Shown one piece after another: positions 18,371-26,157 of a stretch of 35,544 nucleotides of DNA. Numbering within the stretch: the stretch's first letter is position 1; every line of letters begins with the position of its first letter. The position numbers were made by a program, and so were the translations under genes. The notes beneath the pieces are model-generated. The model saw only the letters and a list, made by a program, of their open reading frames with translations. It ran no database searches and was not told the origin of the DNA. The stretch is from Mariniphaga sp. (lineage in GTDB: Bacteria > Bacteroidota > Bacteroidia > Bacteroidales > Prolixibacteraceae): assembly GCA_025355585.1 (NCBI GenBank), contig JANXZJ010000176.1, positions 1 through 35,544 of the forward strand. Reading direction: 5' to 3'.

Positions 18371-19701
18371 TACTTCTTTACTTTGTATAAATCATCAACT
18401 TTTACCACCTCTATGGCGGTTGAGTCTTTGAGTGTTTTTGAAATCAGACCGTAAGGTGCTACTATAATTTCATCGTCCGGATTGAGACCTTCAAGAATTT
18501 CGATGTTTGTATTATCCTGAATACCGGTTTTCACTTTTACTTGACGGGCAAGGCCTTTCCGGTTTACAAAAACAACTTCAAACTGATCGGGATCCTTGGT
18601 TGTCACTTTATCCGTATTTTTGTCTGCGCTATCGGTTTCTGTTTCAAGTTTACTGATGTCTTTTTTAGACCCTCCTTCCTTTGTACGTGTTGTAACTGCC
18701 TGAATTGGCACCGATATTACACCACGACGGGTTTCAGTACGTATTTCGACCGTTGCCGACATTCCCGGCAGAAAAGGGTACCGGTGTGGATTGGCAACTA
18801 AAAGATCTTTATACGAATCCTGAAGCAAGAGAATTTTAACATTAAAATTGGTCACCTGATCGGTAGAAGTTCCTGAAACATTGGCTGAACTTGCGATTTC
18901 AGTTACCTGACCATTAAACTTACGTTTCAGATAAGCATCGATTTCCACATTGGCGGTATCCGATTTTTCGACATTCACGATGTCATTTTCATTCACCTCA
19001 ACTTTTACCTCCATTTTGCTTAGGTCTGCAATGATCATTAAATCAGTTCCCGCAAACTGGTTGGTTCCAACTACTTTCTCACCCTTTTCGACATTCAGTT
19101 TAGAAACAGTTCCCGAAATTGGAGCGTAAATCTTTGTTTTCGTAAGGTTCTCCTGCGATTCGTTAAGGCTCGATTCCGCACTTTTAACACCATAACGTGC
19201 GGCTTGCACTTCGGACTCGGCAACTTTCCAGGCAGCTTCAATCGTTTCGAAATCGGATTTCGCGATGGTATTTTTCTCATAAAGTTGTTTCGACCGCTTG
19301 TAATTCAGGTCTTTTTCAACTAACTGTGCCTCGGCCTGTGCCAGCCTGGCTTTCTGACTGTTGAGTGAAGCTTCGAGGCGATTTCGGTTTGAAATATAAA
19401 TATCAGGACGTATTACAACGAGCAAATCGCCTTTTAATACTTCATCCCCCTCTTTTACCGGAAGTTCAATAATTTCTCCCGGTACCTCCGGACTGATTTT
19501 CACCTCCATCTGAGGTTCTATTTTTCCGTTGGCGGTAATAATTTCGGTTATATCTTTCTTCTGAACTTTTTCAGTCGCAACTTTCAACGCCATTTCTTTA
19601 CCAAACCAACCCGCCTTTTTCCCAACGATGAGCAGTATTATCAATGCAACGCCCAAAATGCTGAAATACAGTATTTTATTGCTTTTCTTCTTCATGATCA
19701 A
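18370..19701 (-). CDS. HlyD/MacA-family periplasmic adaptor subunit of an efflux pump
   Basis: 443 residues. One N-terminal membrane helix (LYFSILGVALIILLIVG) is followed by the barrel-sandwich hybrid half (ITANGKIEPQMEVKISPEVPGEI), a coiled-coil hairpin (about residues 105-190, rich in Glu/Ala/Lys), the second lipoyl half (KIYAPISGTVSKLNVEKGEKV), and beta-barrel and membrane-proximal domains. This is the architecture of MacA-like adaptors linking an inner-membrane ABC or RND pump to a TolC channel. A charged insertion (about residues 345-380) precedes the last domain. The usual macB-like and tolC-like partners are not adjacent. An ATG six bases downstream is an alternative start. Confidence 0.9.
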   Translation of the reverse strand: MIMKKKSNKILYFSILGVALIILLIVGKKAGWFGKEMALKVATEKVQKKDITEIITANGKIEPQMEVKISPEVPGEIIELPVKEGDEVLKGDLLVVIRPDIYISNRNRLEASLNSQKARLAQAEAQLVEKDLNYKRSKQLYEKNTIAKSDFETIEAAWKVAESEVQAARYGVKSAESSLNESQENLTKTKIYAPISGTVSKLNVEKGEKVVGTNQFAGTDLMIIADLSKMEVKVEVNENDIVNVEKSDTANVEIDAYLKRKFNGQVTEIASSANVSGTSTDQVTNFNVKILLLQDSYKDLLVANPHRYPFLPGMSATVEIRTETRRGVISVPIQAVTTRTKEGGSKKDISKLETETDSADKNTDKVTTKDPDQFEVVFVNRKGLARQVKVKTGIQDNTNIEILEGLNPDDEIIVAPYGLISKTLKDSTAIEVVKVDDLYKVKK

Positions 19702-19855
19702 TAGGGTTCTTAATATTCAATAGTTAATGAGTCATAAAACTACTAATAATTATCTGACAATGTGTTCACAGCTGCAAACTTTTATGATTTCGCTATTGTA
19801 AGATATGTAAAATGAAAATTCAATTGTATACGACGGTTCGCCGATCCATATTTCC

Positions 19856-20974
19856 TTATTTATTCTGTGTAAATAAGTCGATATATGATTTAAAATGAGT
19901 GCGATAATAGGTTGGATCGTTCATCCGTTTTATCAATGACTGACGGACTTCTCTTGAATAGAACGATTTTACAAGTTGCGGTATGTATTTATAAAATATC
20001 CGTTGTCCAAGAAAAACAATTGTCCGGTAAGTATGATAAAATGTGCGTGAGCTCAGGTTAAGATCATGTTTTTTTACAAAGAGCCAGGCTGAAAAGCTGT
20101 TTCCGGTGTAAAACCTTCCTTGTGTTCCGAATGCTTTTCCGGCAAAAACAAAATAGGCAATGGCCTTCCGTTTGGCTTCTATAATTGAGAGTGTTTGATT
20201 GATATCCGATCTTTTTGAGAGAAGGTATAAATCATACAGATCGCGGAGTGATACGATTCCGTTCAGATGTCCCTGATGATGCAACTGTCCGTGAATAAAA
20301 TTGAATGCGATTTTATGCCTGTCAGAAAGAACATAGCAACCTTGAAGCGTTTTGATTTCCTTTTTTTCCTGATTAATAATCCCGGCATTAAACCAGCTTA
20401 ACTCCTTTTCTGTAAGTAAACGGTGAATTTCAAGATAGGCTGGCTCGCCGGGTTTGACAAGTGGCGGATAATGTTTCAAGTCAGCTACATCGAAGTATAA
20501 GGAGGGTTCAAACAACACATATCCTTCGTCTTCAAAAATTTTAGCTGTCCGGAGATAATCTTTTTCAGGTATCAGAAAGTCAATATCTCCCATTATCCGT
20601 TCTCCAAAATCAGAATAGAGGCCGTCTAATAAATGAGCGGAGCCCTTCAGAAATACCGGACTGATATTGTTTTGATTCAGAATGGCTGTTATCGAACCAA
20701 GTTGAACCAGAATCCGTGTGTTTCGCTCCCTGTTTAAATCATATATATACTTTAAATGCTCCGAAAATTCCTCCGGCAAATAATCGATGAGACCGTGTTT
20801 TTGAAATTTGAGGTAGATGACCGGCAAAATTAAATGGTCACTGCAGGAGGCCGAAAACCTAAGCCAATCAATAGCGTTGGCCGCATTCAGCCTGATGATT
20901 TCTTCCCTGAAAAGGGGATTTTCATCGAGCATCAGGCATTTTCCCATAAAATAAAACCGCTCTTTGTTAGTCAT
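19856..20974 (-). CDS. Nucleotidyltransferase-family protein (NTP_transf_5 type)
   Basis: 372 residues from the ATG at 20974, which overlaps the stop of the upstream kinase-like gene by 8 bases (ATGACTAA), implying coupling. Family hallmarks are VFLKGSAHLLDGLY (Lys110-Gly111-Ser112), ERIMGDIDFLIPEKDY with Asp130 and Asp132 as the probable metal pair, and LEIHRLL (Glu182, His184). This family (PF14907) is known beside HPr-kinase-like proteins in some lasso-peptide and other modified-peptide clusters, where its role is poorly defined. Here it forms a two-gene operon with exactly such a kinase-like protein. The substrate is unknown, and no lasso cyclase or leader protease is present. Confidence 0.85.
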   Translation of the reverse strand: MTNKERFYFMGKCLMLDENPLFREEIIRLNAANAIDWLRFSASCSDHLILPVIYLKFQKHGLIDYLPEEFSEHLKYIYDLNRERNTRILVQLGSITAILNQNNISPVFLKGSAHLLDGLYSDFGERIMGDIDFLIPEKDYLRTAKIFEDEGYVLFEPSLYFDVADLKHYPPLVKPGEPAYLEIHRLLTEKELSWFNAGIINQEKKEIKTLQGCYVLSDRHKIAFNFIHGQLHHQGHLNGIVSLRDLYDLYLLSKRSDINQTLSIIEAKRKAIAYFVFAGKAFGTQGRFYTGNSFSAWLFVKKHDLNLSSRTFYHTYRTIVFLGQRIFYKYIPQLVKSFYSREVRQSLIKRMNDPTYYRTHFKSYIDLFTQNK

Positions 20975-22109
20975 TGTCAAACAGATTGGTGATGGCATCC
21001 AAAGCTTTGTTATTATTGGAATATGTCAGCCTGAAAAACGAAACCTGCTGAATTCGTTCGAATAAAATTGCGGCATTGCCGTCCTCCGGCGACATCCAGG
21101 CTTGGTCTAATAGTAGCTTGATTGCTTTTACAGGATCCAATTTCTCAAGGTTAAAATCAACGGAGTGGTTATATTCTACAAATATAAAGTCCCGAACGGG
21201 AAAAATGGCAGTGGAAATATCAAAATGGGGTGGGGATAAATACCGCACGCTTTTCCCGGGCGAAATATAGGTAAGCGTTTTTTCCTCCAACCCCGGTAAT
21301 ACAGAAGCAAGTAAATCCATTGAACTTTCTTTAACCGACATGGCGATCGGAAATGGGAAAGCACAAAACGAATCGCGGCTGATCGGGACAAAATCATCCG
21401 AAATCAGTTGATATCCCTGCGATTGAAGCAATGCAGCGATCGTTGTTTTGCCATGATTGGGAGGTGCTGAAAACAGGATTGTCTTTTTTCCGTTGGTGAT
21501 CGCGGAAGCGTGAACTGTCATCAGCCAGTCGGCATCTGTTTTGTTGTGCATGACGTTGATCAGGAACATAAAAATCAATCCTTTTACAAGATGGGTCTCA
21601 TCTTTTGTCCAGATGCCTTTCACATTGCCATCGAAACGAAAAATGATTTGTCCTTCCCAGGCAAACAATTCGAAAACCGGCATTTCACAATTAGTTTCTT
21701 TCGTTTCGAAATGACTGAGCAGCGGGTGAAGATATTGTTCGAAAACACGGTTTTCGTAATAAAATACAATCACCTGGTTTCCTATTTTGTAATGATGAGC
21801 AGAAAATGGTGAAAACAGATATGTTTTTAGTTCCGCTGTAATTTGATTTAAATCTGTTGGATAGTGATCTGCCTGGCCTATCTTTTTAATTTCCGAACGG
21901 ATATCTTTTACAAAAACAAGACTTTCAGTGAGTGCTATTCCATAACGGCTGGTGAATTCAATGGCTATTGTTTCTGTTTTAAATCGCTTTGCGATCATCC
22001 TGAATACAAACCATGCGGGCTCTTCGAGTAGTATATATTGATTGCCAGGTTGATACCATATTAGATAAGCCTGTCCGATCTTTTGCTTTATGTATGGAAT
22101 GGTTGGCAT
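20967..22109 (-). CDS. PqqD-like domain fused to an HPr-kinase-like domain
   Basis: 380 residues. Residues about 10-75 (AYLIWYQPGNQYILLEEPAWFVF, then a two-helix segment) resemble PqqD-type peptide-recognition domains. Residues about 195-310 resemble the HPr kinase/phosphorylase core: HASAI at 200-204, P-loop SAPPNHGKTT at 214-223, and ISDDFVPI with Asp238 and Asp239. Homologues in some lasso-peptide clusters phosphorylate the precursor's C-terminal Ser (for example in paeninodin). The P-loop lacks its first glycine (Ala215 instead). The first gene of its operon, it is divergent from the AraC-type regulator, sharing a 134-bp spacer. The client peptide is unknown; the 63-aa peptide at 34928-35119 is a candidate only by proximity. 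Confidence 0.8.
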   Translation of the reverse strand: MPTIPYIKQKIGQAYLIWYQPGNQYILLEEPAWFVFRMIAKRFKTETIAIEFTSRYGIALTESLVFVKDIRSEIKKIGQADHYPTDLNQITAELKTYLFSPFSAHHYKIGNQVIVFYYENRVFEQYLHPLLSHFETKETNCEMPVFELFAWEGQIIFRFDGNVKGIWTKDETHLVKGLIFMFLINVMHNKTDADWLMTVHASAITNGKKTILFSAPPNHGKTTIAALLQSQGYQLISDDFVPISRDSFCAFPFPIAMSVKESSMDLLASVLPGLEEKTLTYISPGKSVRYLSPPHFDISTAIFPVRDFIFVEYNHSVDFNLEKLDPVKAIKLLLDQAWMSPEDGNAAILFERIQQVSFFRLTYSNNNKALDAITNLFDND

Positions 22110-22183
22110 TTGGTTACTTGCGAAATCTTAATAGAAATATTTTGCAAGATATATTTTAATAATGATGTATTGCATTATTTATT

Positions 22184-22224
22184 TAACTTTGTATTAAATT
22201 TATGCACTGTCAATAATGCAGTGC
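22184..22224 (+). promoter_or_regulatory. -7 box and dyad upstream of the AraC-type gene
   Basis: TAACTTTG at 22184-22191 matches TAnnTTTG. Just downstream, GCACTG at 22204-22209 and CAGTGC at 22219-22224 form a perfect 6-bp inverted repeat with a 9-base spacer, 20 bases before the start codon, where it could act as an operator or mRNA hairpin. Confidence 0.4.
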
Positions 22225-22243
22225 TGAATCTGATTAAACCTAA

Positions 22244-23371
22244 ATGACGTATCAAAACACACTTCCGATCGTTGACACAGCCTTTATTATGGTGTGTATC
22301 GTCATGGCTGTTTTCTTTTTAGCACTGCCGCTTCCATCAAATAAAGGATTGAATAATTATCGCCTGTCGCTACGGTTTTTAGCAGGTGCATATCTGATAA
22401 TGGCTATTCTCAACATCGTTGTGATGTTTTTTGATATATCACTTGACAATTTTATATCAATGGAGATTTTGACGATGGCATCCTTTCAGGCAGCATTATT
22501 TGCAATTACCCTGATTATACTTTTAAAGCCACAATTTAATACGAAGAGCTACTTAATCAAGCAAATAATACCGATAATAATCCTGAATATTCTCTATTTG
22601 CTGGTTTCAAACAGATGGGGAGATCCACAAATATTCAATTTTGACGGTCTGATAAAATTGGTGTTTCATCCGGCAGTAATTGTAAGGGAGTTTTTTCTGC
22701 TCTTTTATATTTTCCAGTTAGTATATTTAACCCGTTTATTTTTCGCACAGGAACGCTTATTTGATAATAAGATAGATAACTACTTTGCAGATAACCTGAA
22801 GTTACATCTGCCAGGGGTCAGATATTGCTATTATGCTGCGCTTACAGTCGGCATTGGTGCATTAATGTCGTGCTTTATATTATCAAATAAGTGGGAATTG
22901 ATATTTACGGTCATTTATGCCCTGTTCTACATGGCTTTTGGGATCTATTACATTCAATATCCACGCACTTTTATCCATATTGAACCTGCTATCTATGTTC
23001 AGGAAAACAGCAAGGAGGAATTTTCAAAGGCTAACAGGCGAATTAATTGGATTCAATTAAAAAAACAGATTCTGGAGGATAAGTATTACCTGGCAGACGG
23101 GGTGAATATCCAGGAAATGGCGCAATACCTCAAAATAGGGCGGACAACGCTTTCCACATTTATCAACAACAACGAAGGGATGAATTTTAACCTGTGGATT
23201 AACAAGCTGCGCGTTGAGGAAGCCAAATCGTTGCTTATCGCATACCCAAATTACAGTCTGGCCCAAATTGCTGAATTGGTGGGTTATAGCGAAGCCTCGA
23301 ACTTTAGCCGGCAGTTTAAACAGATTACAGCCGAATCACCATCTGTTTGGAGGCAAAATAACAAGGCATAG
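22244..23371 (+). CDS. Membrane-anchored AraC-family transcriptional regulator
   Basis: 375 residues. The first ~245 residues contain about six hydrophobic helices with short loops (for example VCIVMAVFFLALPLP, AALFAITLIILL, LIFTVIYALFYMAFGIYYIQYP), so the sensor part is membrane-embedded. The last ~105 residues are an AraC/XylS DNA-binding domain with two helix-turn-helix units: NIQEMAQYLKIGRTTLSTFINNNEGMNFNLWINKLRVEEAKSLL and SLAQIAELVGYSEASNFSRQFKQITAESPSVWRQ. Such proteins sense something in or across the inner membrane and activate nearby promoters. Two near-identical candidate operators lie downstream, at 23448-23506 and 24853-24911, so it is the likely controller of the plus-strand accessory genes. 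Confidence 0.9.
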   Translation: MTYQNTLPIVDTAFIMVCIVMAVFFLALPLPSNKGLNNYRLSLRFLAGAYLIMAILNIVVMFFDISLDNFISMEILTMASFQAALFAITLIILLKPQFNTKSYLIKQIIPIIILNILYLLVSNRWGDPQIFNFDGLIKLVFHPAVIVREFFLLFYIFQLVYLTRLFFAQERLFDNKIDNYFADNLKLHLPGVRYCYYAALTVGIGALMSCFILSNKWELIFTVIYALFYMAFGIYYIQYPRTFIHIEPAIYVQENSKEEFSKANRRINWIQLKKQILEDKYYLADGVNIQEMAQYLKIGRTTLSTFINNNEGMNFNLWINKLRVEEAKSLLIAYPNYSLAQIAELVGYSEASNFSRQFKQITAESPSVWRQNNKA

Positions 23372-23447
23372 TTCCCTTATGAGCTTTTTTTGATTTTCTG
23401 GCACCATATAAGTCGATAAATATTGTAAAAATCATGTATTTGCAGAT

Positions 23448-23506
23448 TCGTACGCTCATTTTGTACGCATTGATAATTGAAATGTACACTGTCCACACTA
23501 TTTTTG
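23448..23506 (+). promoter_or_regulatory. Candidate AraC operator and promoter, copy 1
   Basis: A 31-base block at 23448-23478 begins TCGTACGCTCA, continues TTTTGTACG and ends CATTGATAATT. GTACGC occurs twice, at 23450 and 23463, a 13-base direct repeat. TATTTTTG, a perfect TAnnTTTG -7 box, follows at 23499-23506, 21 bases after the block. ATTG at 23476-23479 is a weak -33 element, fitting an activator-dependent promoter. A second copy with the same geometry is at 24853-24911. Transcription would enter the heptad-repeat and FN3 genes. Confidence 0.7.
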
Positions 23507-23604
23507 GGTATTGTGAAACGTGATTTTGTTATTGCTCAGGCAGAACCTGATTGAAAGCTCAAAAAATATTAAATCAATTATTCACTTTTCCGTATTAGCG
23601 CCGG

Positions 23605-23844
23605 GATATTGATCAACTTAGGATGAATGTCAATCAACAAAGCAGGAACCTCGGTCAGCAAAAGGAGGATGATGGTCAACAAACGGAGAATGTTGATCAG
23701 CACAGGGGTAATGTTGATCAACATAGGGGTATTGTCAATCAACATGAAGGGAATGTGAATCAACATTGGACCAATGTTGACCCACATAGCGTAAATGACG
23801 ATCAGCACAGTTTAAATGATGATCAAAACATCGGCAAGTCCGAA
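23605..23844 (+). repeat. Array of about eleven 21-bp repeats encoding Asn/Gln/His heptads
   Basis: The array has a 21-base period whose best copies read AATGTTGATCARCAYAGGGGT. It starts just after an in-frame TAG, and the first unit (codons GAT ATT GAT CAA CTT AGG) precedes the ATG at 23623. Copies differ partly at third codon positions (cag/caa, cac/cat, gtt/gtc/gtg). The units are contiguous with no unique spacers, so this is not a CRISPR array. Confidence 0.85.
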
Positions 23845-23847
23845 TAA
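23623..23847 (+). CDS. Small heptad-repeat protein, Asn/Asp-Val-Asn/Asp-Gln-His type
   Basis: 74 residues made almost wholly of ten heptads close to NVDQHRG (for example ENVDQHR, GNVDQHR, GIVNQHE, GNVNQHW). It has no hydrophobic segment or signal peptide and is very polar, probably unstructured or an extended fibrous repeat. Synonymous differences between units hint that the peptide, not only the DNA, is maintained, which supports translation. It is the first reading frame after the candidate operator-promoter at 23448-23506 and lies 79 bases upstream of the FN3-domain gene. It could instead be a non-coding minisatellite in the leader. I do not recognise a family. Confidence 0.45.
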   Translation: MNVNQQSRNLGQQKEDDGQQTENVDQHRGNVDQHRGIVNQHEGNVNQHWTNVDPHSVNDDQHSLNDDQNIGKSE

Positions 23848-23926
23848 GATACTCTCAAAACAAATTCAATAAATTTAGTTCTATGGTGTTTATTTTTATG
23901 TTTAATTTTTTAAAACAAAAAAATTT

Positions 23927-24541
23927 ATGAAAAAAGAGACAGTAGTTTTAGATTTTCTGAGATTTTCGGTACCCAACAAAATTGCATTTGGGCGAACCGT
24001 AGTATCAAAAATGAGCCTTATTGCATTGTTTGCCAATCCTGTAGTGGAATATGCAGTTTTAACGGCGATTATTGACAAATTGGAAGGGTTTTACATGTCG
24101 TCGCGTGGAGGCGATCACGAACAAATTGCTTTGATGCATCAGGCAGAGAAGGAATTTGATGAAGCGTTCAGAAAACTGGGCAACCAGGCTGATCAGGTGG
24201 CCAATGGCGACGCGGCAATTATTCTGTCGACAGGATTTCATCTGGCCAAGCAACCCGGGCCTTCCGAAAAACCCGATTTTCTGGTTGAAGCAGGCAATGT
24301 TCCTGGCACTATAATGCTTCACCGTAAATCAGTAGCTGCTGCTACCTCATATGTATGGTTTTACAATGTAGGTGCGGACATGCCAGCTGAAGACAAATGG
24401 CTTTTTGGTAGTTGCACCACACAGACTACGTTCGAAATGAAAGGACTTATTCCGTCTAACAAAGTTTGGTTTCGGGTTGCGGCGGTCACTCCTGCCGGAA
24501 TGCAACCGTATTCGGAGCCTGTGATGAAAGTGGTTCCATAA
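23927..24541 (+). CDS. Fibronectin type III-domain protein without a signal peptide
   Basis: 204 residues. The N-terminal ~85 residues are mainly helical (ALFANPVVEYAVLTAIIDKLEGFYMSS, then AEKEFDEAFRKLGNQADQVANGD). The C-terminal ~95 residues are one FN3 domain, with PGTIMLHRKSVAAATSYVWFYNV, the Trp-rich middle, and MKGLIPSNKVWFRVAAVTPAGMQPYSEPV, the classic core Tyr/Leu/Trp pattern. There is no Sec, lipoprotein or T9SS signal, so it is cytoplasmic unless exported by another route. I recall similar helical-plus-FN3 proteins in Bacteroidota, all uncharacterised. A strong terminator follows 10 bases after the stop, closing the unit that starts at the first candidate operator. Confidence 0.8.
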   Translation: MKKETVVLDFLRFSVPNKIAFGRTVVSKMSLIALFANPVVEYAVLTAIIDKLEGFYMSSRGGDHEQIALMHQAEKEFDEAFRKLGNQADQVANGDAAIILSTGFHLAKQPGPSEKPDFLVEAGNVPGTIMLHRKSVAAATSYVWFYNVGADMPAEDKWLFGSCTTQTTFEMKGLIPSNKVWFRVAAVTPAGMQPYSEPVMKVVP

Positions 24542-24551
24542 AACAAATATT

Positions 24552-24590
24552 AAAACCCCGGTTGTTGAGAGTCAACCGGGGTTTTTTCAG
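24552..24590 (+). terminator. Strong rho-independent terminator after the FN3 gene
   Basis: AAAACCCCGGTTG at 24552-24564 pairs perfectly with CAACCGGGGTTTT at 24573-24585 around the 8-base loop TTGAGAGT, and the T-run continues to 24587. Being flanked by A and T runs, it may work in both directions. Confidence 0.93.
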
Positions 24591-24852
24591 TAAAGCCGCT
24601 TCTGATTCAAATTGAAATAGTTTAAAACAGGATTTTTTAGCCGTGAAAGAAAAATGCCGTCTTCCCAAATCCCCGGGAACAGAGGACTAAAAACGGAAAT
24701 GTGATCAATTCGTTTCCCGGATCCATGTTTGCACAATCGTGACTTTTTCATTTATCATTTTTCGACTGCCTTCTAATTCCAAAAACAGTTCGCCTTTTCT
24801 GTCTGATGCCAAAAGTTAGAAGAATGATGCTTATTTTATCCAACTTGTCAAA
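24591..24852. other. Intergenic stretch with no recognised gene
   Basis: Between the terminator and the second operator, no frame shows coding character and no RNA gene was recognised. Together with the operator and leader, the spacer between the FN3 and methyltransferase genes is about 540 bases. Confidence 0.6.
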
Positions 24853-24911
24853 TCGTACGCTCACTTTGTATACATTGATAATTAATGTGTAAATCCAACC
24901 CCCTATTTTTG
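24853..24911 (+). promoter_or_regulatory. Candidate AraC operator and promoter, copy 2
   Basis: The block at 24853-24883 matches copy 1 (23448-23478) at 28 of 31 positions, sharing TCGTACGCTCA, TTTGTA and CATTGATAATT. TATTTTTG follows at 24904-24911, again 21 bases after the block. The -33 position reads ATTA, a poor match, so an activator would be needed. It would drive the methyltransferase and the genes downstream, with a leader of about 160 bases. Confidence 0.7.
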
Positions 24912-25078
24912 TGCATTAAAAATTTTATAATGTTAATATATCCTTGCTTTTATACGATGTATGATATAAGTAATTCTCGAACTTCATATTTTAAATAACA
25001 TTTTATACTTGTAACTGACGATCAAAATCATAACCTGACCTGTTCGCTTGTTTGCCTGACCAAATTATCTTAAAAAAT

Positions 25079-26125
25079 ATGCAACAACCTTGCCTGACTC
25101 CTTCATTTTCCCGCAACGCTTATATCAACGACCATTTTTTAATGGATGAAGAGGTCGTACATCAGTCTGCTCATACTCTTTTGAGTTGCGGTGATAATTT
25201 TAGATTGATGAAACAGGCCGTCGATGAACTTTACCGAGTTTTTAGTACGATAACTGGAGTAACCATTGATCAGCTTAATGGCGACAAAGATATATGGCTT
25301 CCTTCCGGCAAGGCCATTTCGACTTCGGCTGCAGCGCATTGTTTGCTGGAAATGAAACGTACTGCCGTATTTCTACGGGGAATTAACAGCGCCATTTCAT
25401 TAAAGATATCGGAAGTTATCAATCGGCCTGTCCGCATACTTTATGCAGGAACAGGTCCTTACGGAACTTTGGTTATCCCGCTTCTTAAGTTGTATAAAGC
25501 CGAAGAGCTGACTGTTGATTTGCTCGATATCAATTCCGGATCGTTGGCTGCACTTCAAAAGGTGACTGACGCCTTGACACTAAGTCCTTATATTGGTGAA
25601 GTATATTGCACGGATGCCACTACGTTTGTTGTCACAAAACCATATGATATTGTTATTTCCGAAACTTTGCTTGCTTGCCTCAAAAGTGAACCACAGGTGG
25701 CCATTATGCAAAACCTGGTGCCGCAATTGTCCGAAGCATGCCTCTTCATTCCCGAAGAAATTTCGGTCGATGCCTTCCTGACGAATCCTAAACTGGAAAC
25801 AGACCGGTTATTCTATTCAGGGACAGAACCGCTCCCCTTTCAACGCCGTATGATAGAAAATGTATTTAAGTTAAGCAAGTTAAGTATTGTTCTTTCGCGA
25901 AAAACACTTTTGGTACCAGAATGTATTATTGCATTTCCGGTACTAAAACTATTTACAACGGTAACGGTTTTTGGCAACGAAATATTAACAGGTAACGACT
26001 CGAGTATCACAATGCCAAAGCAATACTTCGATTTCATAAAGCAAAATGCCAGGGAGGTTGAATTCTGGTACGTCCAGGGGGAGAAACCACGAATTGAAGG
26101 CCGGGTAGTTAATTTTTCATCATAG
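25079..26125 (+). CDS. Class I SAM-dependent methyltransferase-like protein (PRMT-like motifs)
   Basis: 348 residues from the ATG at 25079 (MQQPCLTPSF). A TTG at 25052 is an alternative. SAM-binding motif I is AGTGPYG (about 123-129), preceded by RPVRILY. The acidic residue after strand 2 is in LTVDLLDIN (about 145-151), and a further acidic motif is in YCTDATTF. Then YDIVISETLLACL and SEACLFIPEEISV resemble the post-I and IP-E motifs of protein arginine methyltransferases. The N-terminal ~110 residues are helical and specific to this protein. It is the first gene after the second candidate operator, and the next gene follows after 32 bases. The substrate is unknown; peptides or proteins of this locus are possible targets by context only. 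Confidence 0.65.
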   Translation: MQQPCLTPSFSRNAYINDHFLMDEEVVHQSAHTLLSCGDNFRLMKQAVDELYRVFSTITGVTIDQLNGDKDIWLPSGKAISTSAAAHCLLEMKRTAVFLRGINSAISLKISEVINRPVRILYAGTGPYGTLVIPLLKLYKAEELTVDLLDINSGSLAALQKVTDALTLSPYIGEVYCTDATTFVVTKPYDIVISETLLACLKSEPQVAIMQNLVPQLSEACLFIPEEISVDAFLTNPKLETDRLFYSGTEPLPFQRRMIENVFKLSKLSIVLSRKTLLVPECIIAFPVLKLFTTVTVFGNEILTGNDSSITMPKQYFDFIKQNAREVEFWYVQGEKPRIEGRVVNFSS

Positions 26126-26157
26126 TTGAACCAAGTAATAACACAACATAAATCACC

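Noticed and set aside
23578..23808. Hydrophobic reading frame antisense to the heptad array
   Set aside because: Its Leu/Ile-rich repeats are the mirror of the Asn/Asp/Gln heptads; it lies opposite the candidate operon direction and has no start context of its own.
23605..23844. The repeat array as a CRISPR
   Set aside because: Units are contiguous 21-bp repeats without unique spacers, and no cas genes are present.
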